NCBI GenBank assembly: GCA_963920765.1
Contig: OY987242.1
Span: 20,980,002-21,044,001 of the forward strand
Source of the DNA: Ulota crispa
Taxonomy: Eukaryota; Streptophyta; Bryopsida; Orthotrichales; Orthotrichaceae
Length of the DNA: 64,000 nucleotides
Direction: 5' to 3'
Each line of letters opens with the position of its first letter. Position 1 is the first letter of the stretch. This document shows positions 34,159 through 46,306 of this stretch, one piece after another. The notes under the pieces are model-generated. The model made no database searches. It was given only the letters and a program-made list of their open reading frames with translations, and was not told where the DNA came from. A program made the translations under genes and the position numbers.

Positions 34159-36071
34159 ATGGCACGAGGATGGAGTGTGGGAATTCTGCTCTTGATGGTA
34201 TTTTCATTCGAATCTGCAAGCGGTCTTGGCGTGAATTGGGGCACCATTTCGCTCAACCCGTTGCCACCCAACAACGTGGCGAAGCTGTTGCAAGCGAATG
34301 GCATCAAGAAGGTGAAGTTCTTCGACGCAGCTTACGATTCGGTGAGCTCGTTGGCAGGGACAGGCATTGAAGTCATGGTCGCCGCGCCGAATGACATGCT
34401 CGCCACGCTTGCTAGCACGCCTGGCGCCGCCGACGCATGGGTAAAACAGAACGTCACAGGATTCACGACCTTGAAAGGCGGCGTCAACATCACGTACGAA
34501 CTCGTCCCATGCCCCGATGACTCGTTACATTGCACGGTCATGTCCACATTTGAATTCACGTTTTCGACATCGAAAGAGACGCTTACGTTCACATCTTTTT
34601 GACAGTAATTTGGAATGGCATTGTGCAGATGGGTTGCGGTAGGCAACGAGCCTTTTCTCACCGGCTACAACGGATCATACCTTACTATAACGCTGCCAGC
34701 CCTGCAAAACGTTGTCAGCGCGCTAGCAAAGGCTGGTTTGGCTAACTCGGTGAAGGCGGTGATCCCATTCAACGCTGACGTTCTGGACGGTGCCCAATTG
34801 CCGTCCCAAACGAGGTTCAAGCCGGAGTATCTGGACCAGATTCTGCCCATGTTGCAGATTTTCAACAGCACGGGCGTGCCATTCTATGTCAATCTGTATC
34901 CATTCATCAGCAAGTATCAAGATCCTAATTTCCCTCTGGACTTCGCCTTCTTTGCTGGCTCGTCAGCCAATTTGGTTGACGGGGCGCATACGTACTCAAA
35001 TGCTCTGGACGCAAGCCTGGACGCCTTGGTTTCAGCTCTTGCAGCGGAAGGGTACCCGAACATGCCTGTCGCGCTGGGTGAAATTGGGTGGCCCTCAGAT
35101 GGAACCCTGTACGCCACTCCTGCATTGGCCGGGACATATAATCAGCAGCTGATCAACCATTTGCAAAGCAACGTGGGGACTCCCCTGCGGCCTAACACTT
35201 TCTATGAGTTTTACTTGTTTGGCCTTCTGGATGAGAACATGAAGAGTATTCTTCCAGGACCGTTTGAGCGCCACTGGGGCTTATTTTCCTACGATGGAAT
35301 TGCGAAGTACACACTAGATTTTGCAGGTATGTGAACCTTCCGTCCACTACATGTCAGGATCACATGCCAGTCTCATCAAGAGCATATCAGATGATGTAGT
35401 TACCGATTGCGTGATAGTTAACCCTAAAGGGCCGAAACACTTGAATTGAGTCCAAATGCTTTTTCAAATTTGGCAGTTTTAAGGCAGTCGAACTCCGTCT
35501 TTTTTCAGTCTAATTGGATTTACCTTCCTTTGTCGAACATATGCGTGCAATGATTGTGACCCTTGTTTATCTGATCCTTATCATCTTAGGTTTTAACGTG
35601 TTGCGGCGTTTGGTTCATGCAGGTGGCACAAATGGCCCGCCACAACTGATCCAGAATGCGCAGTCCCCACCGTACATGAGTGCTCGGTATTGTGTTGTGA
35701 ACGAATCGGCCGATCAGACCAACCTTACGCAGAACATGGCCTATGCCTGTTCCCGAGCAGAATGTACACCGTTGTTCGCCAACTCCTCGTGTAGTGGCTT
35801 GACTCCCACGCAGAGCGCCTCGTACGCTTTCAACACGTACTACCAGTTTCAAAACCAAGACCCGGCTGCCTGTGGTTTCCAAGGCCTGGCCCAGATCACG
35901 GACGTCAACCCGTCCGTTGGGAACTGCCGTTTCATCATTGGGCTTGTGAAGTCGGCCTCAACCAAGAAACTTAATAATGGATCTAGTCAGGCCAGCTGGA
36001 GTGCAAGAAATTGTAGTCCCGGTGTGCCTATCATTGCCCTCTTGTTGAGCGCTCTGTTTCATTTCTATTAG
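34159..36071 (+). CDS. GPI-anchored glucan endo-1,3-beta-glucosidase (GH17 + CBM43)
   Basis: Hydrolyses beta-1,3-glucan (callose) at the cell surface; relatives act at plasmodesmata and in walls. Three exons, 34159-34493, 34629-35326 and 35623-36071, give 493 residues. The first ~23 residues are a signal peptide (GILLLMVFSFESASG), and the mature protein begins LGVNWGTIS as in GH17. The proton donor is Glu119 in VAVGNEP and the nucleophile is Glu263 in LGEIGWPS. Exon 3 encodes a CBM43/X8 domain (about 366-450) opening YCVVNESAD with six cysteines in the family pattern. It ends in a hydrophobic tail (VPIIALLLSALFHFY) after a small-residue stretch, as in GPI-anchored members. The exon joins were chosen because other phases hit stops or break VAVGNEP. 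Confidence 0.92.
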
Positions 36072-36992
36072 ATCCTGGAGTCTGGACAGCAGCAGCAGTT
36101 TCCACATTTAAGTATTTAGGACTGGATTCCACTTAGGTCTTGGCTCTTTCGAGAAAGAGCAAGCGAGGTGTTCCGGTGCTCATTTTTGTAGTCATGGTTG
36201 TTGTTCGGCACGTGTAGAAGTTGAATTCTATGCATTCTTTGTTGTGAGGCACAACGTGATGTTGAACCTCCAGAGACTGCAAATAGGCTGCAGGAGCTGA
36301 TTTGTTCTGGGGGTATGCGCCACATATCTTCCCAGATGAGAGTTGACCACTGGCCTCATCACGAGGTGATGTTTAACTGTTGCACAAGAAATGAAATTTC
36401 TGGCACTTATGTGTATAACATTCGATGCAATTAATGCAGACCATTCGTATATTCTCGGAACCTCTGATTGCGCCTTCTTTCAGTGTAGTTTCAACGCCAG
36501 TGCAGATCATATTCAGATCTAGTGTGAATATCTTAATAGAAATGAAAATCTGTGAAGGATTGGCGCAGTCAGTTGGTTTTTTTTTACGGGTCTTCTTTCC
36601 AGCTCACTTTCTCTGTTTTTCTGAGCCTCGGCATTGTTCGAGGCAAACTGCCTTGGCCAGAATAACATAGTGACAGCTCCTGGAGATCATAAGTTAGCGG
36701 TGCCTCTTAAGATGACATGTGCAGTGAAGACCTCATTTGACGAACAAGCAGCACTCACGTAATAAAAGTTGCATTAGAGGAATATGCAACTGCCAGTGAG
36801 CATCGCAACCGCTAAATTGAAATAGAGTCAGGCTATGTCAATAGCTCACTTTGGCATGTAAGCATCTCTGCCTCTCTCGCATCATTTCTGCAGCCTCGCA
36901 ACAAGCACGTTGAGCAAGGAAATGGAAAACAGACAGACTGGCGGTAACATGATGATTTGTACGCGCTTTGAAGTGTAGCAGGATTCTAGTGA
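36072..36992. other. Spacer between the beta-glucanase and the PEBP gene
   Basis: Probably holds the glucanase 3'UTR and the start of the PEBP transcript. A short open stretch at about 36921-36942 (ATG GAA AAC ...) followed by GGTAAC could be a tiny first PEBP exon, but this is speculative. Confidence 0.4.
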
Positions 36993-39022
36993 CTTAAGAT
37001 TTCTGATATTGGTCGTCCGAGGCCACTGCTGGAGATTGTGAACGTGGTATTGGAGAAGCTTGGAGTTGGTGAGCTGGCGATGGCAAACATGAACCTGGAG
37101 CAGCTGAGAGCGAAGAACGTGATACCAGACGTGGTGAACGAAACATGTGAGAATTTCTTGAACATGAGAGTGAGTGGTAAATCGGAGGTGCTCAATGGGG
37201 AGGAACTGCTCCTGAAACAGACGCAAGGGAAGCCGCATGTGCAGTTTCAGGGACCTGGTTTCGGCAACAGTGCCGACCTGTTTACCCTACTCATGGTGGA
37301 TCCGGATGCAGTGATGCACCCAAGCCCGAGGCACCCAAGTTCCGCAACTGGCTTCATTGGATTGTAGTCAACATCCCCGGCTCCCTCGCTCCTCGTGAAG
37401 GTCTCGTTTCTCTTTCTGGCTCTTTAATCTGTAGTTTTATGGTAATCCAAAACACAAATGCCTTCCGAAGTGAGTGAAGGCATGGCGTACTTAACTAATT
37501 CCAGACCTAAAAAAGTTCACAAACAGTAATCCATACACAAAACATCAAGAGATCTCCACATGTTTTGCATATAATATATGCAAAAGTGTTGGGAAATGTA
37601 TTCAAAAACATTAAGAGATCTATGTCTTTCATTATTGGAAGATTTTTCTTATGTTTTGCAGATGAAGTCCAGAAACATATGAGCAGTCCAGATTTAGGTT
37701 TAAAATCTCTTCTAAAAACGTGTGATCCTTATCAAATGTTCGATCTTTTGTTTTGCATCTTTGAAGTGTGAGGTTACGAAGTATTGTATTTGCATATGTT
37801 TAATTCATAATTTTGCAACATTTGAACAACAGAAATCTGGGACAGAGGAAATGAAGTTGTTGCTTATAATGGCCCATCGCCGCCAGCGGGAGTACACCGT
37901 TACGTCATTCTGTTGTTCAAGCAGGTGCATACTCCCTTAGTCCCTCCGCCCTGAAATAACTGCCCAAATTGAGCTTCATTGGTTTTGAATAGAGTAGGTC
38001 ATGTAGGAAAACTTTCTTTACTTTTGTCCAATTTTATGTATTTTTCAACTTTCAACACACACGTACGTTGTTCTACCTTGATTTTGGTGATGTAAAATTT
38101 GAGCCCATCTAAGTACTGCTTTGGTCGCTGAAATTGGTGTCACATTTTTGCTACAACACTATTTCAAAGACATTGGCAGTGAAATGCAGTTGTTGATTGA
38201 TGTTGATTGAGTATCACACGTCAAGTATAATCAGCTAGCAAACAAATACATGGTGGGTTGTCTTTGTTGACTACATAGCAAATTGGAGTGTCATGTGAGT
38301 AATAAAATAGCTGCTTTTGTTGTGTTTGTAATTTCTTTATTAAAGTAGAAGGCGCTGAGAATTTGCAGATTCTTAAAGCATTCACATCTATACACATAGG
38401 TCCATGTTGGAAGTTTCAACATTTTAGTGATGGACATTTATGACTTTAAAGCCCTATGCAAGACATTCACCACTAATTCCATAATTATTGTGTTATTCAT
38501 TAATTTGGGAAAACGATGGGTACCATTTTGTACCTAACCTTAATCTAAAATAGTCACTTTAATTTATGTCAAGGAACCATATTCATTAAATTAAGGAGGT
38601 CACCTTAAACCTAGTTTATGAACTTTTTGTCTAAATTAAATTTCAGAAGTTAATGAACTTTATGTCCAAAAAGAGCGTATTTTTGGTAGATATATATTTC
38701 ATTTCATTGGAAAACAGTCAACGGATTTCCAATTCATGAATATGGCTTTCTCTGGAAAAACAAAGCCAAAGCCAGAAGTTCCACTTTGTGGTCTTTTTCC
38801 CAAATTAACGAATAACGCGTTTTACGCAGTCTTCTTCGAGATAACTTCTCTCAGTCCAAAGCATTCTCCCTTACTTTTGTGTTGCCTTTGTAGGATGAGA
38901 AAATGGTTGTTAAGGGAGCTCCGGAGCGCAAAGAGTTTCTGGTACAAAACTTTGCAGAGAAATACAAATTGGGCATCCCAGTTGCAGCAACTCTCTTCAC
39001 AGCAAAGCATGGTAACGACTGA
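36993..39022 (+). pseudogene. PEBP-family gene (FT/TFL1/MFT superfamily) with frame-breaking 8-bp insertion
   Basis: Phosphatidylethanolamine-binding proteins act as signalling scaffolds, including the FT/TFL1/MFT regulators of development. Recognisable parts: 36993-37400 (VIPDVVNETCENF, LLMVDPDA, then WLHWIVVNIPG), 37833-37924 (NGPSPPAGVHRYVILLFKQ) and 38894-39022 (KYKLGIPVAATLF, stop TGA). The ligand-site motifs DPDxP and GxHR are readable. At 37304-37319 the sequence reads GGATGCAGTGATGCAC. Removing eight bases restores DPDAPKPEAPKFRNW, whereas as written the frame stops at 37365-37367. No ATG is visible in frame in the first block, so the N-terminus may lie in an upstream exon. It could be a recent pseudogene or a segregating null allele. 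Splice sites around the later exons look intact. Confidence 0.72.
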
Positions 39023-40436
39023 TGAGATGAAACGTGAATTTTGATCAAATTGGAATATTTCTTGAAAATTGGAGTCTACTGCACAAATGTTGCGTGGACC
39101 CAATGGGGTTGCCAAACTTATATCACTGGTGCACTGACTAAATCTTGAACTAAAAGAATTCCATATGTGAGGCTTGATGTTTCATTTTGGTAAGGAAGCA
39201 TGATGACTAGTATATGCTGCACCACCAATATGTCGTCATGCTCCTAAAATCACATGTACCTCTGTAATATCACATCTTGACCTTTGTAATATAAGATCTT
39301 TAGTTTTTGTGGTATCATTTTGCTAAAATTCTAGTGACCTTTGTAACATCACATTTCCAACTTCTATGATATTGTAGAAAATTAGGAGATAGCCATTGAA
39401 ATTGAGGTGATATTAAGGAGGTTGTTGTTTTATTGCTTCTCTTTGATTAACACTTTTTTGATTTTTAAAATCTTGTGATTTTGGAGAGCTTCAAATTTCA
39501 TAACTTCACTTTTCTAATGCTATTACATATTTGTTTGAAACATTTGTTACATAAATTCTAATGGTGAATACGTTGTGTAGCAAGTGCCAACCGTTAGTAC
39601 TTAGCTAAATATGAATTATCCATATAAACTTGGACTTTGGAGGTTTGAGTTTATTAGGAGATGTGTGTATGCAATGACATTCAAAAAGATATCAAGGTAT
39701 GAACATTAACTAGTCCTTTACTTGGGATCTCTTCATGCAAACTACCAGGGGTAACAAATGTGCACTTTTTTTTATATTTCACTTTACCTCACAAGAGTAA
39801 TAGTTATGGACTTTGCAAAGTCCATGTATAGATCAATATGGCATCAGAAATACCAATCACCATTTTTTTTTTATGAAATAGCTCCAACTTCATCAAACCG
39901 CACATAGTTAACTCTCTTTGAATTGATTGTCGCTTATTAATGAATGCTGATTAGTTCACCACTTGATTAAAAGCAAACATGATGTTTCCAAAGTGATCAT
40001 GGTGTAAAATCGTAACAAAAGAGGGTTTTGCAATTGTTAGGTTTTTGTGACTTTCCGATTTATCAATGAATTTACAACCACCAACATGCCCGAAGCATTT
40101 TGTAGTCTCTTACAGAAAGAGAAATCTTGAAGAGGAAATAAGTGATAACCAACAAAAGGGTAAGAATAAGAACCAAAATACATCACTCTTCTAAAATCTA
40201 ACATTATTTCAACTAAAATGTATTGCAACTAGCAATGTTTTACAAATTTTTGAAACCTTGTAAGGAGAGGTGACAAATGATAACCACTTTGTAAATTTTG
40301 TAGCCTTGCATTGAGGAGGATTTGGTGGTTGCTTATTGTAAGTTGTTAAGATTAATTTCTTAATATACATGCATTATTAAAGGGAAATTATGTTTCAGGT
40401 TCAATGTTGTGAAATTCCTTACTTGAGGAAATGTTC
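39023..40436. other. AT-rich spacer, no gene seen
   Basis: Near 39240-39380 a motif similar to TTTGTAATATCACAT recurs several times loosely. No gene or complete element is recognised. Confidence 0.4.
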
Positions 40437-41745
40437 CTTAACCTCTTTAATCCCATTGTCCTTATAGAGGACAAAATGGATTTTGGGTACGCTATTATAG
40501 TCTCAACATTTGTTGTGATTTTTTGAAACCATTTAGAAAGATCAAAAAATACATTAGCTTTTTGGTAATATAAATTTATCCCAATTGGTGCCCAAAAGGA
40601 AATTTTATGGCACAAAAAACCATTTTTTAGTTTGGCGGACTAGAAATTACTCCTACCAAAAGTAAATATAAATATTAAATTTTCCCCCCTATAGATTGTG
40701 TTTTTATCTCATGAGAAGTTTCAATTTGTTCCGTTTGGATTTGGTACAAAAAGTTATTAACAATCATGTTCTTTGGGAAATCAAAGCATCTTTTTGAAAA
40801 ATAACTTGTGAGGTTATTTTTGAACTCAGATCTTACAATTTTGCCAAAAATAAAGTGTTGCTAGGTTACTACTTATTGCTAGAACAATCTCACCACTAAG
40901 ATTTGTGTGTTTCAATTCCATCTTAAAGCTATCAATAATTTTGTTTCCCTTTCAATTTTGAACATACTTGTATTTAACAAAAAATCCTAAGTGAAAATTA
41001 AGTGTATTGTATTCTTTTGAATTTTTTCCCCTGGATTCTCAACTCAATTCTTTAAAATAAAAAATTAGAAATTCAAAATCAATAGTGCAAAAGAAATAAG
41101 TTCTCAAGTTTCAAAGTTATAAAATCTAGTCAAGCAAGGTGCCAAAAATCTTGTTCTTACCATTTCAAATGCAAAAATCTTGTAATCCACGTGGTTAAAG
41201 TTTGAAATTTTTTCCATATAATTTTGAACTATAGTAGGTTGAGAGCAGATTTGGCATGTCTCTATTGAATTGATTATTTTTTGAGAAAAAACCAATTTGG
41301 CATTAGATTTTAGAATTAAACAAGATTAGACACTCTCTGAAAAAATTGTTATTATTTGGCATTCAACCAAAAAATTTAGTAGAATTAAGCCATTTTATAA
41401 GCATCTTTCAATTTCTAAAATTAGCCCTTGGTATAAAATTTGCAATAGATTGAGCCCTCTTGAAATCAACCTTGACCTTCCATTGTTAGTTAAGCTTAAT
41501 GAATTTTATAATATTAGACATTTCAATTTTTTGATTTGTTTGACACTAAGCATTTTTGAAGGATAATTTATAGAATAATTAGGTAAAATTTTGGGGAATT
41601 ATTTTATGCCAAATCTGCTCTCAACCTACAGTAATCTAGTGCAAGATCCTACAATTGGATATGAAAAAAATAAAAATCCTACATTTTTTTGCTCTTCGCA
41701 ACAGAAATGGCAATTTTGAGTGGTTTTGATGGAAAAGAGGCCTTT
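40437..41745 (-). mobile_element. ~0.9 kb TIR element, CTTAACCC family type B, copy interrupted by a MITE
   Basis: It is the reverse complement of 12313-13233, with CCTTAACCTCTTTAATCCC at the left. Homology runs to about 41231, is broken by the 400 bp MITE, then resumes at 41633 (TCTAGTGCAAGATCCTA) and continues to about 41745. The CTTAACCC motif at the right end is no longer readable. Confidence 0.7.
41232..41631. mobile_element. MITE with GTAGGTTGAGAGCAGATTTGGCAT ends, nested in another element
   Basis: The terminal repeats are identical over about 24 bases: GTAGGTTGAGAGCAGATTTG and onward at the left, and the inverted form before ACAG at the right. TA flanks both ends. The empty site is visible in the related copy near 12445. 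The 400 bp interior has no coding frame and repeats TTTGGCATT-like words. Confidence 0.85.
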
Positions 41746-42071
41746 GTACTTTCGAGGTTGAATTCTTCTCCTTCCAAGATTTGTAAGCTATATCAAAGTT
41801 TTGGAATTCAAATGGGTGTTCAAAAATTCCAAATTCAATCCATTGAGAGAAAATTTCTACACTCTCACAAACTTTGGAATGTGAAAAAATGAAGCTATTT
41901 GTGAAAAAAGAAGCTATTTCACATTGTCCCCACAAACTTATAAAGCAGTAAACTAAGCCTTCACCGCAATCATCCAAGTAGGGGGCAATGAGGGGTCAGA
42001 TCACCCCAACTCTTTGAAGGGGTTGGAGCTTCATCAAAAGTTTCATCCAGTTTTCAGTTTAGGACCTCCCG

Positions 42072-42205
42072 TTTCCAACCAGGGATCCAAACCCAATTTG
42101 TAGGGTATGATATTTCCAACCTGGAATCCAAACCCAATTTGTAGGGTATGATATTTCCAACCAGGAATCCAAACCCAATTTGTAGGGTATGATATTTCCA
42201 ACCAG
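42072..42205. repeat. 41-bp tandem repeat, just over three units
   Basis: TTTCCAACC recurs at 42072, 42113, 42154 and 42195, an exact 41-base period. Each unit carries AATCCAAACCCAATTTGTAG and then GGTATGAT, with only single-base differences. It is a small minisatellite just left of a type A element. Confidence 0.9.
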
Positions 42206-42426
42206 CCTATTTTCAAGCCTTGGAATGCATATTTTATCCCTCTTCAAGATTAAGATTAAGATTAACCCCTAAAGGACCAAATGTCTCACGAGGATAAAGT
42301 CTACTAAACTTAATATCAATAATGATGGACAGTGGCTTGAAAGGCCCTTACTAGACACAATAGGGCAAAGTGTCTAGAGAAGGTTTTCAAAGGGACCCTT
42401 GAAGGGACCTCAATACTTTTCATCCA

Positions 42427-43344
42427 CCTTAATCCTTTAAGGACCACACTCATTTTTAGAAATCCCTTAAAAAACAAGGATGACAAATTTAGATGTGCAG
42501 GTTGAATCAGATATGGACCCAATTTGAACAATCCAATCGTACAAATGTGAAGGACACCTTGTTTGCTATCACATATCAAAATTTCAGCTAGATCTACCAT
42601 TGGAGGTGATATATTATAATGATTGAGTGAGCTGTATGTGGAGAGTCTCTAGTTTTTCATGCTTGTGTGGTTTTGGATGTTAATGCTTCATGCAAGCTTT
42701 GATTGAAAAGAGCCTTACATTTCTAGAATGCTACAGTTCCCACCTTTCTAATAAGACTAGTTTCACACAAAATAGATAAAAATAGCAATCACAAAGTGTA
42801 GCCAAGTGGACACAAAGGGTCAAAAATCCCACTTTCTTGGCTACCCTTAAACTGTTCTACAAAAAATTTGATAACAGTTATGGAAAATCCAATTGGTGAA
42901 AAAAATCAAGAATTGACCTTAAATGTAGGATGACTAATTTTTAAAATGAAATGACAACACCATTTCAGTAGATCTTTAAACACTACAATTATACTGCTAC
43001 CATATAGGAAAACAACACAAGCGCATTTCTTAAGCAATTTGAAATTTTTTAGGATTGTGCAATTGAAACTTGACATCCTTATTGCATATTTGATGCATTA
43101 TGTTATTGCTTTGATCCATCTTTGACAAAAAATGGATACGTATTTTGGAGCCATGCTATATAAACACCATTATTTATCAACTCACATACCTGATTCCATT
43201 GTTATTTTTTTAGATGGATGCAAAATTCTTGTGATCAAAAGCGTTCTTCAAGACCAATTTCCAAGTTGTTGAGCGATTTTGATGTATAGGCCAAAAACTA
43301 CTCCTAGCAACCAAAACATGGTCGCGTGGTCCTTAAAGGGTTAA
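42427..43344 (+). mobile_element. ~0.9 kb TIR element, CTTAACCC family type A, copy 2
   Basis: Left end CTTAATCCTTTAAGGACCAC and right end (reverse complement) CTTAACCCTTTAAGGACCAC are inverted repeats of about 20 bases. The interior is the reverse complement of 1355-2262. No transposase frame is present. Confidence 0.75.
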
Positions 43345-43618
43345 GCGAGTTGGAGTCAGTGTTCGGGATATTTTTTGGACTTCACCAACCAAAAACCGGC
43401 ATTTTCCATATTCAACTGGTTTTCTGCCGGACCGTACCAGATATTTTTCTAAATTCACATAGCAATATACTATATTTAGATTTTTAGTATCATCTAACTA
43501 GATTTATTGCCAGCAATTTCAAAATATAACCAGTTTTTTTTCCAATTCTAGCGGCTAACAATGAACTAGCCGCCAGTTTTCCCGCACTATGGTTGGAGTA
43601 TCAAGTGAAGTTGCTCTA

Positions 43619-43934
43619 AGAGCATCTCCACTGGTAACTTTGGCTCGCTCAAAGTGGATGAAAAGTAGCTAGGCCCCTCTCAGGCCACGCTCAAACTCTC
43701 TTATTTGGCGAATCTAGCAAGCCACTCTTCAAACCACTATTCATGCACTATTCACCTTAACTTTAGTGAGTTTTATCCTCTACTTCCCTAGATAAGTAGT
43801 CAACTGCTTATTTATGGGGTGTCTTGGAGTGTTATGCCACCTTTTCAAAGAGCATGGGTGGAGATTGGGAGCCTTCAGGCCTCGCCAAACCAGATGGAAA
43901 ACTATGAGTGAGTCTGAACCGGTGGAGATGTATA
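43619..43934. mobile_element. Possible MITE with AGAGCATCTCCAC-type ends
   Basis: AAGAGCATCTCCACTGGTAAC at the left and CCGGTGGAGATGTATAG at the right form short inverted repeats of a type common in plant MITEs. Only one copy was found in the window, and the ends are short. Confidence 0.42.
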
Positions 43935-44989
43935 GGGTTAAGCCCTAGCGCGAGAGCTTAACCCAGCGTTAAGCTCGACGCACGCTCCCACGCTGCCTGC
44001 AAATGCTTGTTTAACAATGCATTGCATTTTTAAATTTTTATACTGCCAAGTTAAACGCGATATTTCCTATGGCAGAAATCTTAGGAGGGCTTAACGCTCT
44101 GAATCAAACATTGCCCAATACACTTCAATGTATCTCTATGTGCCATCTTCAGAGTGGACGCCGGCTGTTCGCGTGAATCTGCCTTTAGAAATGGGCGTTA
44201 AAAAGGCAGCAAATAAATTGCAACAGTAGTGGTAGTCATGGTTGGTTTGAGATTCAGATTTCCGTGAAGATTGAGAAAAGGTAGAGTGAAAGTACAAGCC
44301 AATAGGATGGGAGCAGCAACGCAAGATGAACCCAAAATTACAAGAAGTAAAAATTCTCTCGTAAAAACCTGAAGGACACCATTTCTCCATGCTTGGGCAA
44401 GGATAAAAAAATTCTCAATCTTTATGAAAAACCTCTTGTACGAGTTGCGAACTAACAGCCATATCGGTTTCTGTGAAGATTGAGAATGATAAAAAACTAA
44501 CCGTGCTAGTGATCGACATCCAAGCATCCAACTGATCCAAGCCTCATGGCCCGAACTCCGAAGCCCTGTACCTCAGCCTAGGTCCCAGACTCCCAGGTCA
44601 AGGGATGGGCCACGTCTGCAACTCTGCATTCGAGGTTGGCTGTGGTCACGATCGGGGATTTAGGATCAACGGCCCACAGCGCATGGGTTTGCATCCTATA
44701 TTAGGAATTTAGGACCGCAGTTGCTCTTTTCTGAAGGCATCATGAACGCCTTGACTTTGTTTTTGCTCTTTATTTTATTTATATAATGAACAGAGTGAAC
44801 TGCAGGCCTTGACCTTTTCATTCAATCCTGCACAGTCTTGTACTATCGTGATCTCGATATAAATTATAAAATGAAAAGGTTTATGGGCTTTAGACCGCGA
44901 GGAGGAGAATTTGTATCATGAGAAGCTATTTTGAGGAAGTTTGAGTAGGTCCTTTACTTGAAAAGCAAGCATCAAGCATGTAAGGTAAC
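43935..44989. other. Intergenic spacer, no gene seen
   Basis: Mixed composition. Minus-strand open frames near 44136-44527 have no recognisable domain. GTGAAGATTGAGAA occurs twice (near 44262 and 44473), hinting at an old local duplication. Confidence 0.4.
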
Positions 44990-45696
44990 CGTACCCATAC
45001 ATGAGCGGTCACAAGGGTTTCTTTTTTTTTCATTTTACAAGGGTAGAGTGACCTGCACCCATCAATGCAAGGAAGGAATAGATGGATAGAACTAGATAGA
45101 ATCATTGATATGTAGATGTTCATCCATAGATTGTACTAATATTAGTAAATTTCATCCAAAATATGGCAAAGTTGATGTTGGCTTGGGGGAGCATTTGACG
45201 ATTTCATCCACTTTTTTGTTGTATTTTTCCGGTGTTACAGTAGCCAATGCCCATCTGAGGTAAGATTTTAGGCAAATTTTTGCCAAAAAAAAGAATCCTA
45301 GTGGTCCCCATTCCCATACTCTACATTTAGGGTGTTCTCCACACACTTTTGAAACCATAGTGGAGCAGCGAAAGCCACTTGCACAAGCAAATCTTGCCAC
45401 ATGTTAGTTGCCGAGTAAGTTGTTGTGAGACGATTGGGATTGGGACTGTCAAGCACATGTATAGGAACACACCAAAGTTATTTTAAGGGTAGTCTAGAGT
45501 ACTATTGCTAATAGGGACCTCAATGTGCTGCAACTTTGCCCTGTAATATAAAATAATCTACAATATTTTTTTCCACAAAAATTACATTCCATGATAACTT
45601 GTTGAATGGTTAACCCTACAAAATAAACCTGAGTTTTCCAAGACATTGAAGTACCCTAAACCCTTAAACGCTTGGGTATGGATACAATTACCTTAC
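44990..45696 (+). mobile_element. TIR element, AAGGTAAC-CACCCATAC family, long copy
   Basis: The left end GTAAGGTAACCGTACCCATAC and the right end, reverse-complemented, GTAAGGTAATTGTATCCATAC, are inverted repeats. The right half matches 30319-30724 in the same orientation. About 300 extra bases in the left half are absent from that copy. It ends 24 bases before a Stowaway-type element. Confidence 0.75.
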
Positions 45697-45719
45697 TACG
45701 TGGTCAAGCCTCTCATATA

Positions 45720-46306
45720 CTCACTCTGTCCCATTATAAAACTCCAAAAAACTTCTCCACGAGGGATTAACTGTATTTTTAGTCATTATGCTAATGACAT
45801 ACGCATTCTAGAATCAATATACCACCTACCAAATGTATGCATAATCTCTACTAGTTTTGATGTTGCCGTTTATAGGAACCCAAATTCCATACAAAAAGTA
45901 CCATATTTGTGCATAGTTTGTGAATGTTGCTAACTCCTCATTATTTTAGTATTTGTGCTACAGACACATGCATTCTAGAATCAATATACCATCTACCAAA
46001 TGTTTGCAAAACCTCTAGCTTTGGTGTCGCAATTTGGGCATCCAAATTCCATGCAAAATGTACCATTATTGTGCATGTCGCAAGCTCCTCAATATTAATG
46101 ATTTAAAGATTAGTAGCAACAATGGTACCTCATATGGACAAGGCCAAGCTTGTTAGGAGAGGAATGCTCTTTAGTTACTTAACTTGCCTCCATGAGATCA
46201 TTGGACATGACAAATGCTTTCTCAGCAATTGAAATTAGCAAAAGGGAGCTTTTTAGTGGGACAAAAACTATGCCTTATTTGGAGCTTTATATTGGGACAA
46301 AGGGAG
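45720..46306. mobile_element. Stowaway-like MITE, copy 3
   Basis: Ends CTCACTCTGTCCCATTATAA and TTATATTGGGACAAAGGGAG are inverted repeats, with TA on both sides. The 587 bp interior is shared with 5820-6382 and 22391-22799. It contains a partly duplicated block (ACATGCATTCTAGAATCAAT-type, twice). Confidence 0.85.

Noticed and set aside
37925..37950. CTCCCTTAGTCCCTCCGCCC, resembling a Stowaway end
   Set aside because: No matching opposite end was found within 1 kb, so it is not called as an element.
44136..44527. Overlapping minus-strand frames of 84 and 109 codons
   Set aside because: No motif in either frame and no coding-like composition. Probably random open frames.
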